DNA of 29,485 nt, from the NCBI GenBank assembly GCA_012521315.1, contig JAAYMP010000211.1, positions 1-29,485 on the forward strand, read 5' to 3'. The translations under genes and the position numbers were made by a program. Each line of letters begins with the position of its first letter. Positions within the stretch are counted from its first letter, which is position 1. Of this stretch, positions 14,043-21,934 are shown piece by piece. This DNA is from Bacillota bacterium. GTDB taxonomy: Bacteria; Bacillota; UBA4882; UBA10575. The notes under the pieces were generated by a model. It did no database searches, had not been told where the DNA came from, and saw only the letters and a program-made list of their open reading frames with translations.

Positions 14043-14399
14043 AACCTTTTTGGGAAAATGGCTTCGTAAATAAATAACGCACGCCTAGCGAAGTCAGTTT
14101 CGAAAAAAGAGGCCAATATCAATTTTAACACAAAAAAACGTAAAGTTGAGAGGGGAATTTCTGATATATATGACCACAAATTACATTTTAAGAAGAGGAC
14201 GGGCGAAAAAGTCCCTCCGGAAAGGGAGGATTTTATAGAAAAAAAGCGAATAATTATTACTTTAATCGCCTTCCAGTTCTTTACGGCAGCGAAGTCCGGA
14301 GGATGATGAAATTAATCTTAGATTTAAGGATGTAACCCGTTTGGCTAGTAAATCAGATTAAAGCAGGTTATATCCAATAAATAAGGAGGAAGAAGGAGC
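14043..14399. other. divergent intergenic region, M23 gene and putP
   Basis: AT-rich, with no supported gene. It should contain the divergent promoters. TTAAAAT-like motifs are present near 14122 on the minus strand but lack a matching -35. A 6-bp hairpin CCCTCC/GGGAGG (14213-14218, 14224-14229) is followed by ATTTTAT. AAGGAGGAAGAAGGAG before 14400 is the putP ribosome-binding site. Confidence 0.5.
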
Positions 14400-15962
14400 A
14401 TGTTTGGAAATCAAGGGCAGATCCTCTTGGCGATGGGGTCTTACATGGCGGTGGTGATCGGGATTGGGATTTACTACGCCAAACGGGCCAGCGCCAGTAG
14501 CGACTATTTTTTGATCGGCGGACGAAAACTAGGACCATGGGTCACCGCAATGGCGGCAGAGGCCTCGGATATGAGCGGTTGGCTGCTGATGGGCTTGCCG
14601 GGGGTGGCCTACTGGTTCGGCTTGAGCGATGCGATCTGGACGGCGATCGGATTGTTGATCGGGACCTATTTAAACTGGCTCTTTGTGGCCAAACGCCTCC
14701 GGGGGTATTCTTCCGTGGCCGGGGACGCCATTACGATCCCGGATTTTTTCAGTAACCGGTTCAAAGAAGAGAAAAAGGTGCTCATGACCATTTCATGCCT
14801 GTTTATTCTGGTCTTTTTTACGGTTTACGCGTCCAGTTGCTTTGTGACGGTGGGAAAACTGTTCGCTTCCTTATTTAATAGCGATTACGTTTTGATGATG
14901 ATTCTCGGTGCTTTGTTTGTGCTCTTCTATACGTTTATCGGCGGTTTCCTCGCCGAGAGTGCTTCCGACTTTATGCAAGGGGTTGTGATGTTCATTTCCT
15001 TGACGGTCGTTGTCGGGGCCGGCATCGTGGCGGCGGGCGGTCTTTCGGCGGTCGTGGCCAACGCCCGGCAGATCCCGGGGTTCTTTGAGTTTTTCGGGAT
15101 TGCCCAGCCGGTTGTGGTGGATGGGGTGCAACAGTTGGACGCCGCCGGCCGGCCTTTATTCGGGCTGGCGGGTCATTATGGCTTTTTGACCATCCTCTCC
15201 ACCCTCTCCTGGGGACTGGGGTACTTCGGGATGCCACAGGTGTTATTAAAGTTTATGGCGATTGAGAAAACCACCCGGTTGACCCTCTCCCGCCGGGTCG
15301 CGACGATCTGGTGCGCCATTTCGCTGGCGGCCGCCGTGGGGATTGGGATCATCGGGCGGCTGATCTATCCGGCGGCTTTCCTGACGCAAAGCGCGGCGGA
15401 GAGGATCTTTATCCTGATGTCCACTGATTTCTTTATTCCGATCTTTGCCGGGTTTGTGATGGCGGGGATCCTGGCGGCGACGATCAGCTCTTCCGATTCC
15501 TATTTGTTGATCGCCGCTTCGGCTTTCTCGAAAAATCTTTACCAGGGGCTCATGCGCAAGGAGGCCAGCGACCGGGCGGTGCTGGTGGTCACCAGAATCA
15601 CTCTCCTGGTGATTTCGGCCTTTTCCATGCTGATTGCCCTGGACGAAAACAGTGTGATCTTTACGATTGTCGCCTTTGCCTGGGCGGGCTTTGGCGCGAC
15701 CTTTGGCCCGATTATGTTGTTCTCCCTGTTTTGGAAACGGGTCAACCGGGCGGGGGCGATTGCCGGGATGCTCACCGGCGGCCTGACGGTTTTCGTCTGG
15801 AAGCTTGTGCTGAAGCCGTTAGGCGGGGTCTGGGGGATTTATGAACTGCTGCCCGCTTTTCTCCTGTCGTGTGTGGCGATTGTGCTCGTCTCCTTATTGA
15901 CGAAGGAACCGGCCCCGGAGATCCAGGCGGAGTTCGAAAAAGCCCGGGCTTACGTTTCGTAA
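14400..15962 (+). CDS. putP: sodium/proline symporter
   Basis: A 520-residue member of the sodium:solute symporter family, about 13 transmembrane helices, importing proline with Na+. It has the N-terminal ASASSDYFLIGGRKLGPWVTAMAAEASDMSGWLLMGLPG block, where the Ala and Ser/Met residues line the ion and substrate sites, then YASSCFVTVGKLF, GGFLAESASDFMQG, MPQVLLKFMAIE and the signature stretch FVMAGILAATISSSDSYLLIAASAFSKNLY. Length and motifs match PutP rather than pantothenate or acetate symporters. ATG 14400 follows AGGAGG. It is followed by a GC-rich hairpin and stands alone; proline here could serve as osmolyte or nutrient. Confidence 0.94.
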   Translation: MFGNQGQILLAMGSYMAVVIGIGIYYAKRASASSDYFLIGGRKLGPWVTAMAAEASDMSGWLLMGLPGVAYWFGLSDAIWTAIGLLIGTYLNWLFVAKRLRGYSSVAGDAITIPDFFSNRFKEEKKVLMTISCLFILVFFTVYASSCFVTVGKLFASLFNSDYVLMMILGALFVLFYTFIGGFLAESASDFMQGVVMFISLTVVVGAGIVAAGGLSAVVANARQIPGFFEFFGIAQPVVVDGVQQLDAAGRPLFGLAGHYGFLTILSTLSWGLGYFGMPQVLLKFMAIEKTTRLTLSRRVATIWCAISLAAAVGIGIIGRLIYPAAFLTQSAAERIFILMSTDFFIPIFAGFVMAGILAATISSSDSYLLIAASAFSKNLYQGLMRKEASDRAVLVVTRITLLVISAFSMLIALDENSVIFTIVAFAWAGFGATFGPIMLFSLFWKRVNRAGAIAGMLTGGLTVFVWKLVLKPLGGVWGIYELLPAFLLSCVAIVLVSLLTKEPAPEIQAEFEKARAYVS

Positions 15963-15971
15963 AGAATCAGC

Positions 15972-16016
15972 GCGACCGGTTACAGTCGAGGTCGTGCGGC
16001 CGGTCGCGATCCTTCT
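15972..16016 (+). terminator. possible terminator of putP
   Basis: CGCGACCGG (15972-15980) and CCGGTCGCG (16001-16009) form a perfect 9-bp stem with a 20-base loop. The following ATCCTTCTG is only weakly T-rich. Confidence 0.5.
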
Positions 16017-16048
16017 GTAACGAACAGTTGAAGAATTTGGGTTTTACC

Positions 16049-16077
16049 TTGACGACCAGCGGTTGCTTTTATATAAT
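16049..16077 (+). promoter_or_regulatory. sigma-A promoter of the purine permease gene
   Basis: TTGACG (16049-16054) and TATAAT (16072-16077) are exactly 17 bp apart. The predicted start near 16084 gives a leader of about 370 bases holding the riboswitch. Confidence 0.88.
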
Positions 16078-16094
16078 GCAGGTAGGGTGATGCT

Positions 16095-16114
16095 CGGCGA
16101 TCCGGGGATCGCCG
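16095..16114 (+). other. leader hairpin complementary to the riboswitch terminator arm
   Basis: CGGCGATC (16095-16102) and GATCGCCG (16107-16114) form a perfect 8-bp stem with loop CGGG, about 12 bases after the start site. The second arm is also perfectly complementary to CGGCGATC at 16301-16308, the left side of the downstream terminator. Confidence 0.75.
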
Positions 16115-16141
16115 GTGTCCCGCTTTGACAATGAAATATGG

Positions 16142-16214
16142 TTCCCAATATAATTTAGACAATATGGGTCTAAAGTTTCTACCGAGCAACCGTAAATTGT
16201 TCGACTATTGGGAA
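16142..16214 (+). promoter_or_regulatory. purine riboswitch aptamer, guanine type
   Basis: P1 is TTCCCAATA / TATTGGGAA (16142-16150, 16206-16214). P2 is TTTAGA ... GTCTAAA with the loop CAATATGG. J2/3 is GTTTCTACC, P3 is GAGCAA / TTGTTC with loop CCGTAAA, and J3/1 is GACTA. The pyrimidine that pairs with the ligand is C, as in xpt, so guanine or hypoxanthine rather than adenine is expected. It precedes a purine permease gene. Confidence 0.93.
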
Positions 16215-16302
16215 GAGCTGTCGGCGTGTGACCGTTTTTTGTCCCTTTGTTTTGGGACAAAGGCAGCCCCGGGCCGGTGTGGTCTTCTTATGTGAATTTA
16301 CG

Positions 16303-16331
16303 GCGATCGGTGTAAACCAATTGCTTTTTTT
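16303..16331 (+). terminator. terminator of the purine riboswitch expression platform
   Basis: GCGATCGGT (16303-16311) pairs with ACCAATTGC (16316-16324), with one mismatch and one G-U pair and loop GTAA, followed by seven T (16325-16331). It lies 88 bases after the aptamer, further than usual, and about 120 bases before the ATG. Confidence 0.72.
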
Positions 16332-16454
16332 AATTTTTCCGGCAGTTGTTCCTCCGCGGTTGAAGAAACTAAGGACCGGGCTCTCTCACTTGGGTTCCCA
16401 GAGCGGGTCGCTCTTGTGATATTAAAGTAAAAAAAAACGGAGGGATTACGGAAA

Positions 16455-17873
16455 ATGGAAAAGTTCTTCAAACTTAAGGAGAACGGAACCACCGTCGGGA
16501 CGGAGATCGTTGCCGGGCTCACCACCTTCTTTGCCATGTCCTATATTATTTTTGTGAACCCGGGAATGCTTAGTCTCACCGGGATTCCCTGGGGGGCCGT
16601 CTTTCTGGCGACGATTATTGCGTCGGTGATTGGGACTTTGGTGATGGGCCTGTTTGCCAATGTGCCTTATGCGCAAGCGCCCGGGATGGGCTTGAACGCC
16701 TTTTTCACCTACACCGTCGTCTTCGCCATGGGCTTTAACTGGAAGCAAGCTTTGGGCATGGTCTTTATCTGCGGCATTATTAATATCTTGATCACCGTGA
16801 CCCGGCTGCGGAAAGCGATCATCAAGTCGATTCCGGCAAGCCTCCAGAACGCCATCGGCGGCGGGATCGGGATCTTCATTGCGTACATCGGGATAAAGAA
16901 CGCCGGTCTGCTCAGTTTCACCTCCGACCCCGGGACGTATACCCTTTTGGAGAGCGGTACGGTCATCGCCAGCTCCAGTGCGGTCCCGGCTTTAGTGGCT
17001 TTCAACAACCCCACTGTTTTGCTGGCCATCATCGGCCTCTTCTTAACCGTTATCTTGTTGCTCCTTAACGTAAAAGGCGCGATTTTACTTGGGATTATCG
17101 GGACAACCTTGATTGGGATCCCCATGGGCATCGTCGATGTTTCCCAGATCGGGGCAACCAGTGGCGTCGGCGCGGCTTTCCGTGAATTGGGGACCGTCTT
17201 CGGGGCGGCTTTGGGGCGCGAAGGGATGCTCTCCTTATTTAACGACCCGGCGAAGATCCCCCTCGTCTTGATGACCATTTTTGCCTTTAGCCTGTCCGAT
17301 ACCTTTGACACCATCGGTACCTTCATCGGGACCGGCCGCCGGAGCGGGATCTTCAGTGCCGAGGATGAAAAGATGATGCACTCCAGTTCCGGTTTTAAAT
17401 CCAAGATGGACCGGGCCTTGTTTGCCGATGCCATTGCCACTTCCATCGGTTCGATCTTTGGAACCTCCAACACCACTACGTACGTGGAGAGCGCGGCCGG
17501 GATCAGCGCCGGCGGGCGCACCGGATTGACCAGTGTGGTTACGGCTCTTCTCTTTGTAGCTTGCATCTTCTTGGCCCCGGTGGCCGGCATTGTCCCGGCG
17601 GCGGCGACGGCACCGGCGTTGATTGTGGTCGGGATTCTGATGCTCTCTTCCTTCAAGGAGATCAAATGGAGCGAGTTGGAAGAGGCGATCCCCGCTTTCT
17701 TTGCCGGTATTTTCATGGCCCTCTGCTACAGCATCTCCTACGGGATTGCCACCGGTTTCATCTTCTACCTCCTGGTCAAAATCTGCAAAGGGCAGACGAA
17801 AGAGGTCCATCCGATCCTGCTGGTTGCGACCTTGCTCTTTATCCTGAACTTCATCATCCAGGCCAACATCTGA
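16455..17873 (+). CDS. pbuG: hypoxanthine/guanine permease, AzgA-type NCS2 family
   Basis: A 472-residue transporter importing purine bases with protons, about 12-14 transmembrane segments. It starts MEKFFKLKENGTTVGTEIVAGLTTFFAMSYIIFVNP, the diagnostic N terminus of the AzgA/PbuG branch. It continues with QAPGMGLNAFFTYTV, SLQNAIGGGIGIFIAYIGIKNAGL, FSLSDTFDTIGTFIGTG and SNTTTYVESAAGISAGGRTGLTS, which contains the substrate-site residues of the family. ATG 16455 follows GGAGGG at a spacing of about 10. The guanine riboswitch should shut the gene off when guanine is plentiful. The symbol is by analogy to Bacillus pbuG. A strong terminator follows. Confidence 0.94.
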   Translation: MEKFFKLKENGTTVGTEIVAGLTTFFAMSYIIFVNPGMLSLTGIPWGAVFLATIIASVIGTLVMGLFANVPYAQAPGMGLNAFFTYTVVFAMGFNWKQALGMVFICGIINILITVTRLRKAIIKSIPASLQNAIGGGIGIFIAYIGIKNAGLLSFTSDPGTYTLLESGTVIASSSAVPALVAFNNPTVLLAIIGLFLTVILLLLNVKGAILLGIIGTTLIGIPMGIVDVSQIGATSGVGAAFRELGTVFGAALGREGMLSLFNDPAKIPLVLMTIFAFSLSDTFDTIGTFIGTGRRSGIFSAEDEKMMHSSSGFKSKMDRALFADAIATSIGSIFGTSNTTTYVESAAGISAGGRTGLTSVVTALLFVACIFLAPVAGIVPAAATAPALIVVGILMLSSFKEIKWSELEEAIPAFFAGIFMALCYSISYGIATGFIFYLLVKICKGQTKEVHPILLVATLLFILNFIIQANI

Positions 17874-17930
17874 CCGCCTAGCTGAGTATAGCCTGGTTAA
17901 AACGGGCGGTCGCGGAAAAACCCGCAGACA

Positions 17931-17964
17931 AAACCCCTGGCGCCTTACGGCGCCGGGGGTTTTT
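17931..17964 (+). terminator. intrinsic terminator of the purine permease gene
   Basis: AAACCCC-t-GGCGCC (17931-17944) pairs with GGCGCC-g-GGGGTTT (17949-17962) around loop TTAC and ends in TTTTTC. Confidence 0.9.
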
Positions 17965-18073
17965 CTCTGGCTTTCTCTGCATATCCTCGGGCTGCTTTTT
18001 TCATTCATAAACCGGCTTTCTTTTACCCATACTGCTAGGAGAGACTTTTACCGAATTGACCGGAGGGAAAAAA

Positions 18074-19606
18074 GTGAAGATTCTTTTGGTTTATCCCCAA
18101 TTTCCGGCGACCTTTTGGAGTTTTAAGCATGCGCTGCGGTTTATCAACAAGAAAGCGGCCCATCCGCCTTTGGGGCTTTTGACCGTGGCCGGTTTATTGC
18201 CGCGCCAGTGGCAGTTGCGGTTGGTGGATGAGAATGTAACCGTGCTGGAGGAAGCCGATCTGGTCTGGGCCGATTATGTCTTCATCAGCGCCATGGCTGT
18301 GCAGCAAGAGAGCGTCCGGCGGGTCCTCGCCCGGTGCCAACAGTTGGGGAAAAAGATGGTGGCCGGGGGGCCGCTCTTTACCGTGAGTTGGGAGGAATAC
18401 CCCGGGATTGACCACTTGATTTTGGGGGAAGCCGAGGTTACGCTACCACGTTTCCTCGCGGACCTGGCGGCGGGCCGGCCGGAGCGCCTGTACAGGCCGG
18501 CGCCGGGCGAATGGGCGGATCTAAGGGTAACCCCCTTGCCGCGTTGGGACTTGCTGGCGATGGACAAGTACAACGCCATGAGCCTGCAGTATTCCCGCGG
18601 TTGCCCGTTTAGCTGTGATTTTTGCGATATATCCCTGCTGTACGGGGAAAGACCGCGGACGAAGGGGAAAGAACAGGTCTTGGCGGAACTGGAACACCTC
18701 TACCAGCACGGCTGGCGGGGCGGGGTGTTCATGGTGGACGACAATTTTATCGGCAATAAAAAAGCCCTTAAGGAAGAGATCCTGCCGGCGATGGCCCAGT
18801 GGCTGAAGGAGCGGGGGGACCCCTTTACCTTTAATACGCAGGCCTCGATTAACCTGGCGGATGACGACGAATTACTGGAAGCCATGGTCCGGGTGGGGTT
18901 TGAATCGGTCTTTATCGGGATCGAGACCCCCCATGAAGGCAGCCTGGCGGAGTGTAACAAACACCAGAATAAAAACCGGGATCTCTTGGCCGCCGTGAAG
19001 AAAATCCAAGGTTATGGGCTACAAGTCCAAGGCGGATTTATCCTCGGCTTTGACGAGGACCCGCCGACCATTTTCGACCGGCAAATCGACTTTATTCAAG
19101 AGAGTGGGATTGTCACCGCCATGGTCGGGCTTTTGAATGTCCTCAAAGGAACCAAGCTGTACCAGCGGATGGCGGCGGAAGGACGGCTGCTGAGCGAAAG
19201 CACGGGGAACAACACCGACTGGCAGCTCAACTTCGAACCCAAAATGCCCCGGAAGAAATTGCTGGCCGGTTACCGCCGGGTGACGGCCACCCTCTATTCA
19301 CCCAAGTTCTTTTACCGGCGGGTGCTCGCCTTTCTCAAGGCATACAACCCGCCCCGGAGGCGGAAACTCCACCTCCGCCTTTACCACCTGAGCGCCTTTG
19401 TGAAAGCCCTTTTTTGGTTGGGGTGCTGGGACCGGAGCCGCCGGTATTTCTGGCGCCTGCTCGGTTGGTCGCTCCTGAAGAAACCGCGGGTCTTTCCCCT
19501 GGCGGTGGCCTGTTCGATCTACGGGTATCATTTTCGCCGTTTCTTCCTGGAAGAGGCGGAACCGGTCCCGGCACCCTTGACGGCGCCTGACACTACCCCG
19601 GTTTAA
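18074..19606 (+). CDS. B12-binding-domain radical SAM protein, DUF4070 type
   Basis: 510 residues. The N-terminal part (1 to about 135) is a cobalamin-binding-like Rossmann domain (KILLVYPQFPATFWSF, PPLGLLTVAGLLP, WADYVFISAMAVQQES, VAGGPLFT). The radical SAM core follows with the [4Fe-4S] cluster cysteines C177, C181 and C184 (RGCPFSCDFCD), then GVFMVDDNFIGN and VFIGIETP. The C-terminal region (about 370-500) has a DUF4070-like layout with basic helices (RRRKLHLRLYHL). Related proteins include C-methylases such as hopanoid methylase HpnP, but I cannot assign a substrate. GTG 18074 is chosen for GGAGGG at 18062-18067; an upstream TTG at 18056 is less likely. It stands alone between two terminators. 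Confidence 0.88.
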   Translation: MKILLVYPQFPATFWSFKHALRFINKKAAHPPLGLLTVAGLLPRQWQLRLVDENVTVLEEADLVWADYVFISAMAVQQESVRRVLARCQQLGKKMVAGGPLFTVSWEEYPGIDHLILGEAEVTLPRFLADLAAGRPERLYRPAPGEWADLRVTPLPRWDLLAMDKYNAMSLQYSRGCPFSCDFCDISLLYGERPRTKGKEQVLAELEHLYQHGWRGGVFMVDDNFIGNKKALKEEILPAMAQWLKERGDPFTFNTQASINLADDDELLEAMVRVGFESVFIGIETPHEGSLAECNKHQNKNRDLLAAVKKIQGYGLQVQGGFILGFDEDPPTIFDRQIDFIQESGIVTAMVGLLNVLKGTKLYQRMAAEGRLLSESTGNNTDWQLNFEPKMPRKKLLAGYRRVTATLYSPKFFYRRVLAFLKAYNPPRRRKLHLRLYHLSAFVKALFWLGCWDRSRRYFWRLLGWSLLKKPRVFPLAVACSIYGYHFRRFFLEEAEPVPAPLTAPDTTPV

Positions 19607-19633
19607 AAAGACGGCCGAAGGAAAGGAAGAGCG

Positions 19634-19667
19634 AAGGGTTCGCGACGGGCGAACCCTTATTTATCTT
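19634..19667 (+). terminator. intrinsic terminator of the radical SAM gene
   Basis: AAGGGTTCGC (19634-19643) and GCGAACCCTT (19649-19658) form a perfect stem with loop GACGG, followed by ATTTATCTT. Confidence 0.82.
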
Positions 19668-19788
19668 TGCCCTTCGTGAAAAGCGGCCTTAACCGGAAAG
19701 GAATTGCCGCCATGAACGCGAATAAAACTGGGTTGGCAAAAGCATGGAAGAGGAACGATGGTGAAACGCCGGGGAAGGAGGGCGGAGG

Positions 19789-20364
19789 ATGAAAAGATGT
19801 TCCTGGTGCGAGCATGACGAGCTTTACCGCCGGTATCATGACGAGGAATGGGGGGTTCCGGTTTACGACGACCGGAAGCATTTTGAGTTTATGGTCCTCG
19901 AAGCGGCCCAGGCGGGTTTGAGCTGGTTGACCATTTTGCGTAAACGGGAGGCTTACCGCGTGGCGTATGCCGGTTTCGATCCAAAAACGGTAGCCGCGTT
20001 CGGCGAAGAGCGGATCAAAGAGCTGTTGCAAAATCCGGGCCTGGTGCGTAATGAGCGAAAAATAAGGACCTCGATCAATAACGCCCAGCGTTTTCTGGAG
20101 GTGCAGCAAGCCTTCGGAAGTTTTAGCAACTACCTTTGGGCGTTCACCGGCCACCGTCCGGTGGTAAACGCCTGGCGGCACGAGCGGGAACTCCCCGCCC
20201 AAACCGCCCTCTCCGTTGCGATCAGTGAAGATCTGAAAAAGCGCGGCTTTCAATTTCTGGGGCCGGTCATCGTTTATTCCCATTTGCAGGCAACCGGGCT
20301 GGTCAATGACCATGTGGTCGACTGTTTCCGTTACCGGGAGCTTATCAACGAGGAAAAGTACTAA
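19789..20364 (+). CDS. tag: DNA-3-methyladenine glycosylase I
   Basis: Removes 3-methyladenine from alkylated DNA in base-excision repair. It has 191 residues, near the E. coli enzyme in size. The zinc snap is complete at the same positions as in E. coli Tag: C4, H17, H175 and C179 (KRCSWC, YHDEEWG, NDHVVDC). E38 in LEAAQAGLSW is the conserved acidic residue near the base pocket. The RNERKIRTSINNAQRFLEVQ helix-hairpin-helix region follows. ATG 19789 follows GGAGGGCGGAGG. The 120 bases before it hold no clear promoter. It is followed 93 bases later by cinA on the same strand with no terminator, so the pair could share a transcript. Confidence 0.96.
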   Translation: MKRCSWCEHDELYRRYHDEEWGVPVYDDRKHFEFMVLEAAQAGLSWLTILRKREAYRVAYAGFDPKTVAAFGEERIKELLQNPGLVRNERKIRTSINNAQRFLEVQQAFGSFSNYLWAFTGHRPVVNAWRHERELPAQTALSVAISEDLKKRGFQFLGPVIVYSHLQATGLVNDHVVDCFRYRELINEEKY

Positions 20365-20457
20365 ACGGGTCTGTTTTCCCCGCTTGTCCCCGGTACTTAT
20401 TTTAAGGTGCTCAGGGATGGGGAATTATTTATTATCTTTTTAAGGAAGGGATCAAAA

Positions 20458-21699
20458 GTGCGCGCGGAGATCATCTCGGTCGGCACCGAGTTATTATTGG
20501 GCGAGATTGTTGATACAAATGCGGCTTTTCTCTCGCAAGAACTGGCCGCGTTGGGGATCGAACTGTACCACCGGACCACGGTAGGCGACAATGCCCGGCG
20601 GCTGAAAGAAGCGTTAACGGAGGCGCTTGCCCGGGTCGATCTGGTGATCACCAGCGGTGGTTTGGGCCCGACGGAGGACGACTTGACCAAAGAGACGGTC
20701 GCCGAGGTACTGGGTTTGCCTTTGGTCTTGCACCAACCCTCCTTGGCCTGGCTGGAAGAGTACTTTGCCAAGACGGGGCGGTGCATGCCGGAGAACAATT
20801 ACAAACAGGCTTTGATCCCCGAGGGTGGCGAGGCCCTGCCGAACCCGAATGGGACAGCCCCCGGGGTTTCCGTTTGGAAAGAGGGGAAATGGGTGATCTG
20901 TTTACCGGGTCCGCCCCGGGAACTGGTCCCCATGTTCCGCGATTATGTCCGCCCGCGCCTGGCGGCCGAAAGCCGGGGGGTGATCCGTTCACGGGTGCTG
21001 CACTTATGTGGCATCGGCGAGAGTACCTTGGCGAAAGAGATCGCCGATCTGCTGGCCAACCAAACCAACCCCACCCTGGCGCCCCTGGCGGGCGAGGGGG
21101 AAGTCCGGCTGCGGATTACCGCCTTTGCCGAAAGCATCGCCGCCGCGGAAGCAGCCATTGCCCAACTGGAGCAGACGCTGCGGGCTAGGTTAGGCCAGTT
21201 GATCTACGGGGTGGATGATGAGACTTTGGAATCGGTCGTTGTCGGCCTTCTCAAGCAGCGGGGCGAAACCCTCGCGGTGGCCGAATCTTGCACCGGGGGG
21301 CTTTTGGCCAGCCGGATTACGGATGTGCCGGGCGCGTCCACCGTTTTTGACCGGGGAGTAGTGGTCTACAGCAACCGGGCCAAAGAAGAGTTGCTGGGCG
21401 TTCCGACGGCGGTGCTCGCCCGGGTTGGGGCGGTCAGCCCGGAAGTGGCCGGTTTGATGGCCCAGGGGGTCCGGAACCGGACCGGGAGCGACTGGGGAAT
21501 CGGGATCACCGGGATTGCCGGTCCCGGTGGGGGAACGGCGGATAAACCGGTCGGTCTGGTCTACTTTGCCCTGGCTGGACCCGGCGTTGACTTGGTGCGG
21601 GAGGCCCGCTTTACCGGCGACCGGCTAAAGATTAAGCGCCGGACAACCCAGGCGGTTTTAGACCTGTTGCGGCAGACGCTTTTGGCCGCCCGGGCATGA
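20458..21699 (+). CDS. cinA: CinA family protein (MoaB-like domain plus nicotinamide-nucleotide amidase)
   Basis: 413 residues, standard for full-length CinA. The N-terminal MoaB/MogA-like domain (1 to about 170) shows GTELLLGEIVDTNAAFLSQELAALGI, TSGGLGPTEDDLT and LPGPPREL. The C-terminal PncC domain (about 255-413) shows AESCTGGLLASRITDVPGAS, GVVVYSNRAKEELLGV and GITGIAGPGGGTADKPVGLVY. The amidase domain deamidates nicotinamide mononucleotide in NAD recycling; the N-terminal domain of some homologues hydrolyses ADP-ribose. In Bacillota the gene is often linked to recA and competence, but neither recA nor pgsA is next to it here. GTG 20458 follows AAGGAAGGG by 7 bases; an earlier GTG at 20407 has no site. 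Confidence 0.95.
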   Translation: MRAEIISVGTELLLGEIVDTNAAFLSQELAALGIELYHRTTVGDNARRLKEALTEALARVDLVITSGGLGPTEDDLTKETVAEVLGLPLVLHQPSLAWLEEYFAKTGRCMPENNYKQALIPEGGEALPNPNGTAPGVSVWKEGKWVICLPGPPRELVPMFRDYVRPRLAAESRGVIRSRVLHLCGIGESTLAKEIADLLANQTNPTLAPLAGEGEVRLRITAFAESIAAAEAAIAQLEQTLRARLGQLIYGVDDETLESVVVGLLKQRGETLAVAESCTGGLLASRITDVPGASTVFDRGVVVYSNRAKEELLGVPTAVLARVGAVSPEVAGLMAQGVRNRTGSDWGIGITGIAGPGGGTADKPVGLVYFALAGPGVDLVREARFTGDRLKIKRRTTQAVLDLLRQTLLAARA

Positions 21700-21860
21700 C
21701 CGGCCCGTGGCGATTAACCTTATCTTCTCCAACCGCAGAGTTACCGGCCAGGGCTGCTGGAGCAAGGGAGTTCATTGAGAAAAAGCCTGTTAAAAAAGGG
21801 GAGACTTAGTGTTATTATATACAGAGGGAATTTTTTATCCGCTGAAGAGCGGCCGCAACA

Positions 21861-21890
21861 TTTACTTGCCCCCCATATATCATATATAAT
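21861..21890 (+). promoter_or_regulatory. probable promoter of the F420-ligase-like gene
   Basis: TTTACT (21861-21866) and TATAAT (21885-21890) with an 18-bp spacer sit in an AT-rich stretch 45 bases before the ATG. Confidence 0.5.
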
Positions 21891-21934
21891 AAATTAATTA
21901 CCATTAGTTTGATTAAGACCGGGGAGTGAAAGTC

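Noticed and set aside
14303..14335. A possible leader peptide MMKLILDLRM before putP
   Set aside because: GGAGG abuts the start codons with 0-3 bases spacing, and no attenuator structure follows.
1457..14356. The identical 12-mer CTAGTAAATCAG in two leaders (1457-1468 and 14345-14356)
   Set aside because: About 26 identical 12-base pairs are expected by chance in a window of this size, so the match alone means little.
16709..17716. A 335-codon minus-strand frame antisense to the purine permease
   Set aside because: Pro/Lys/Ile-rich shadow of hydrophobic codons on the opposite strand, without a start signal.
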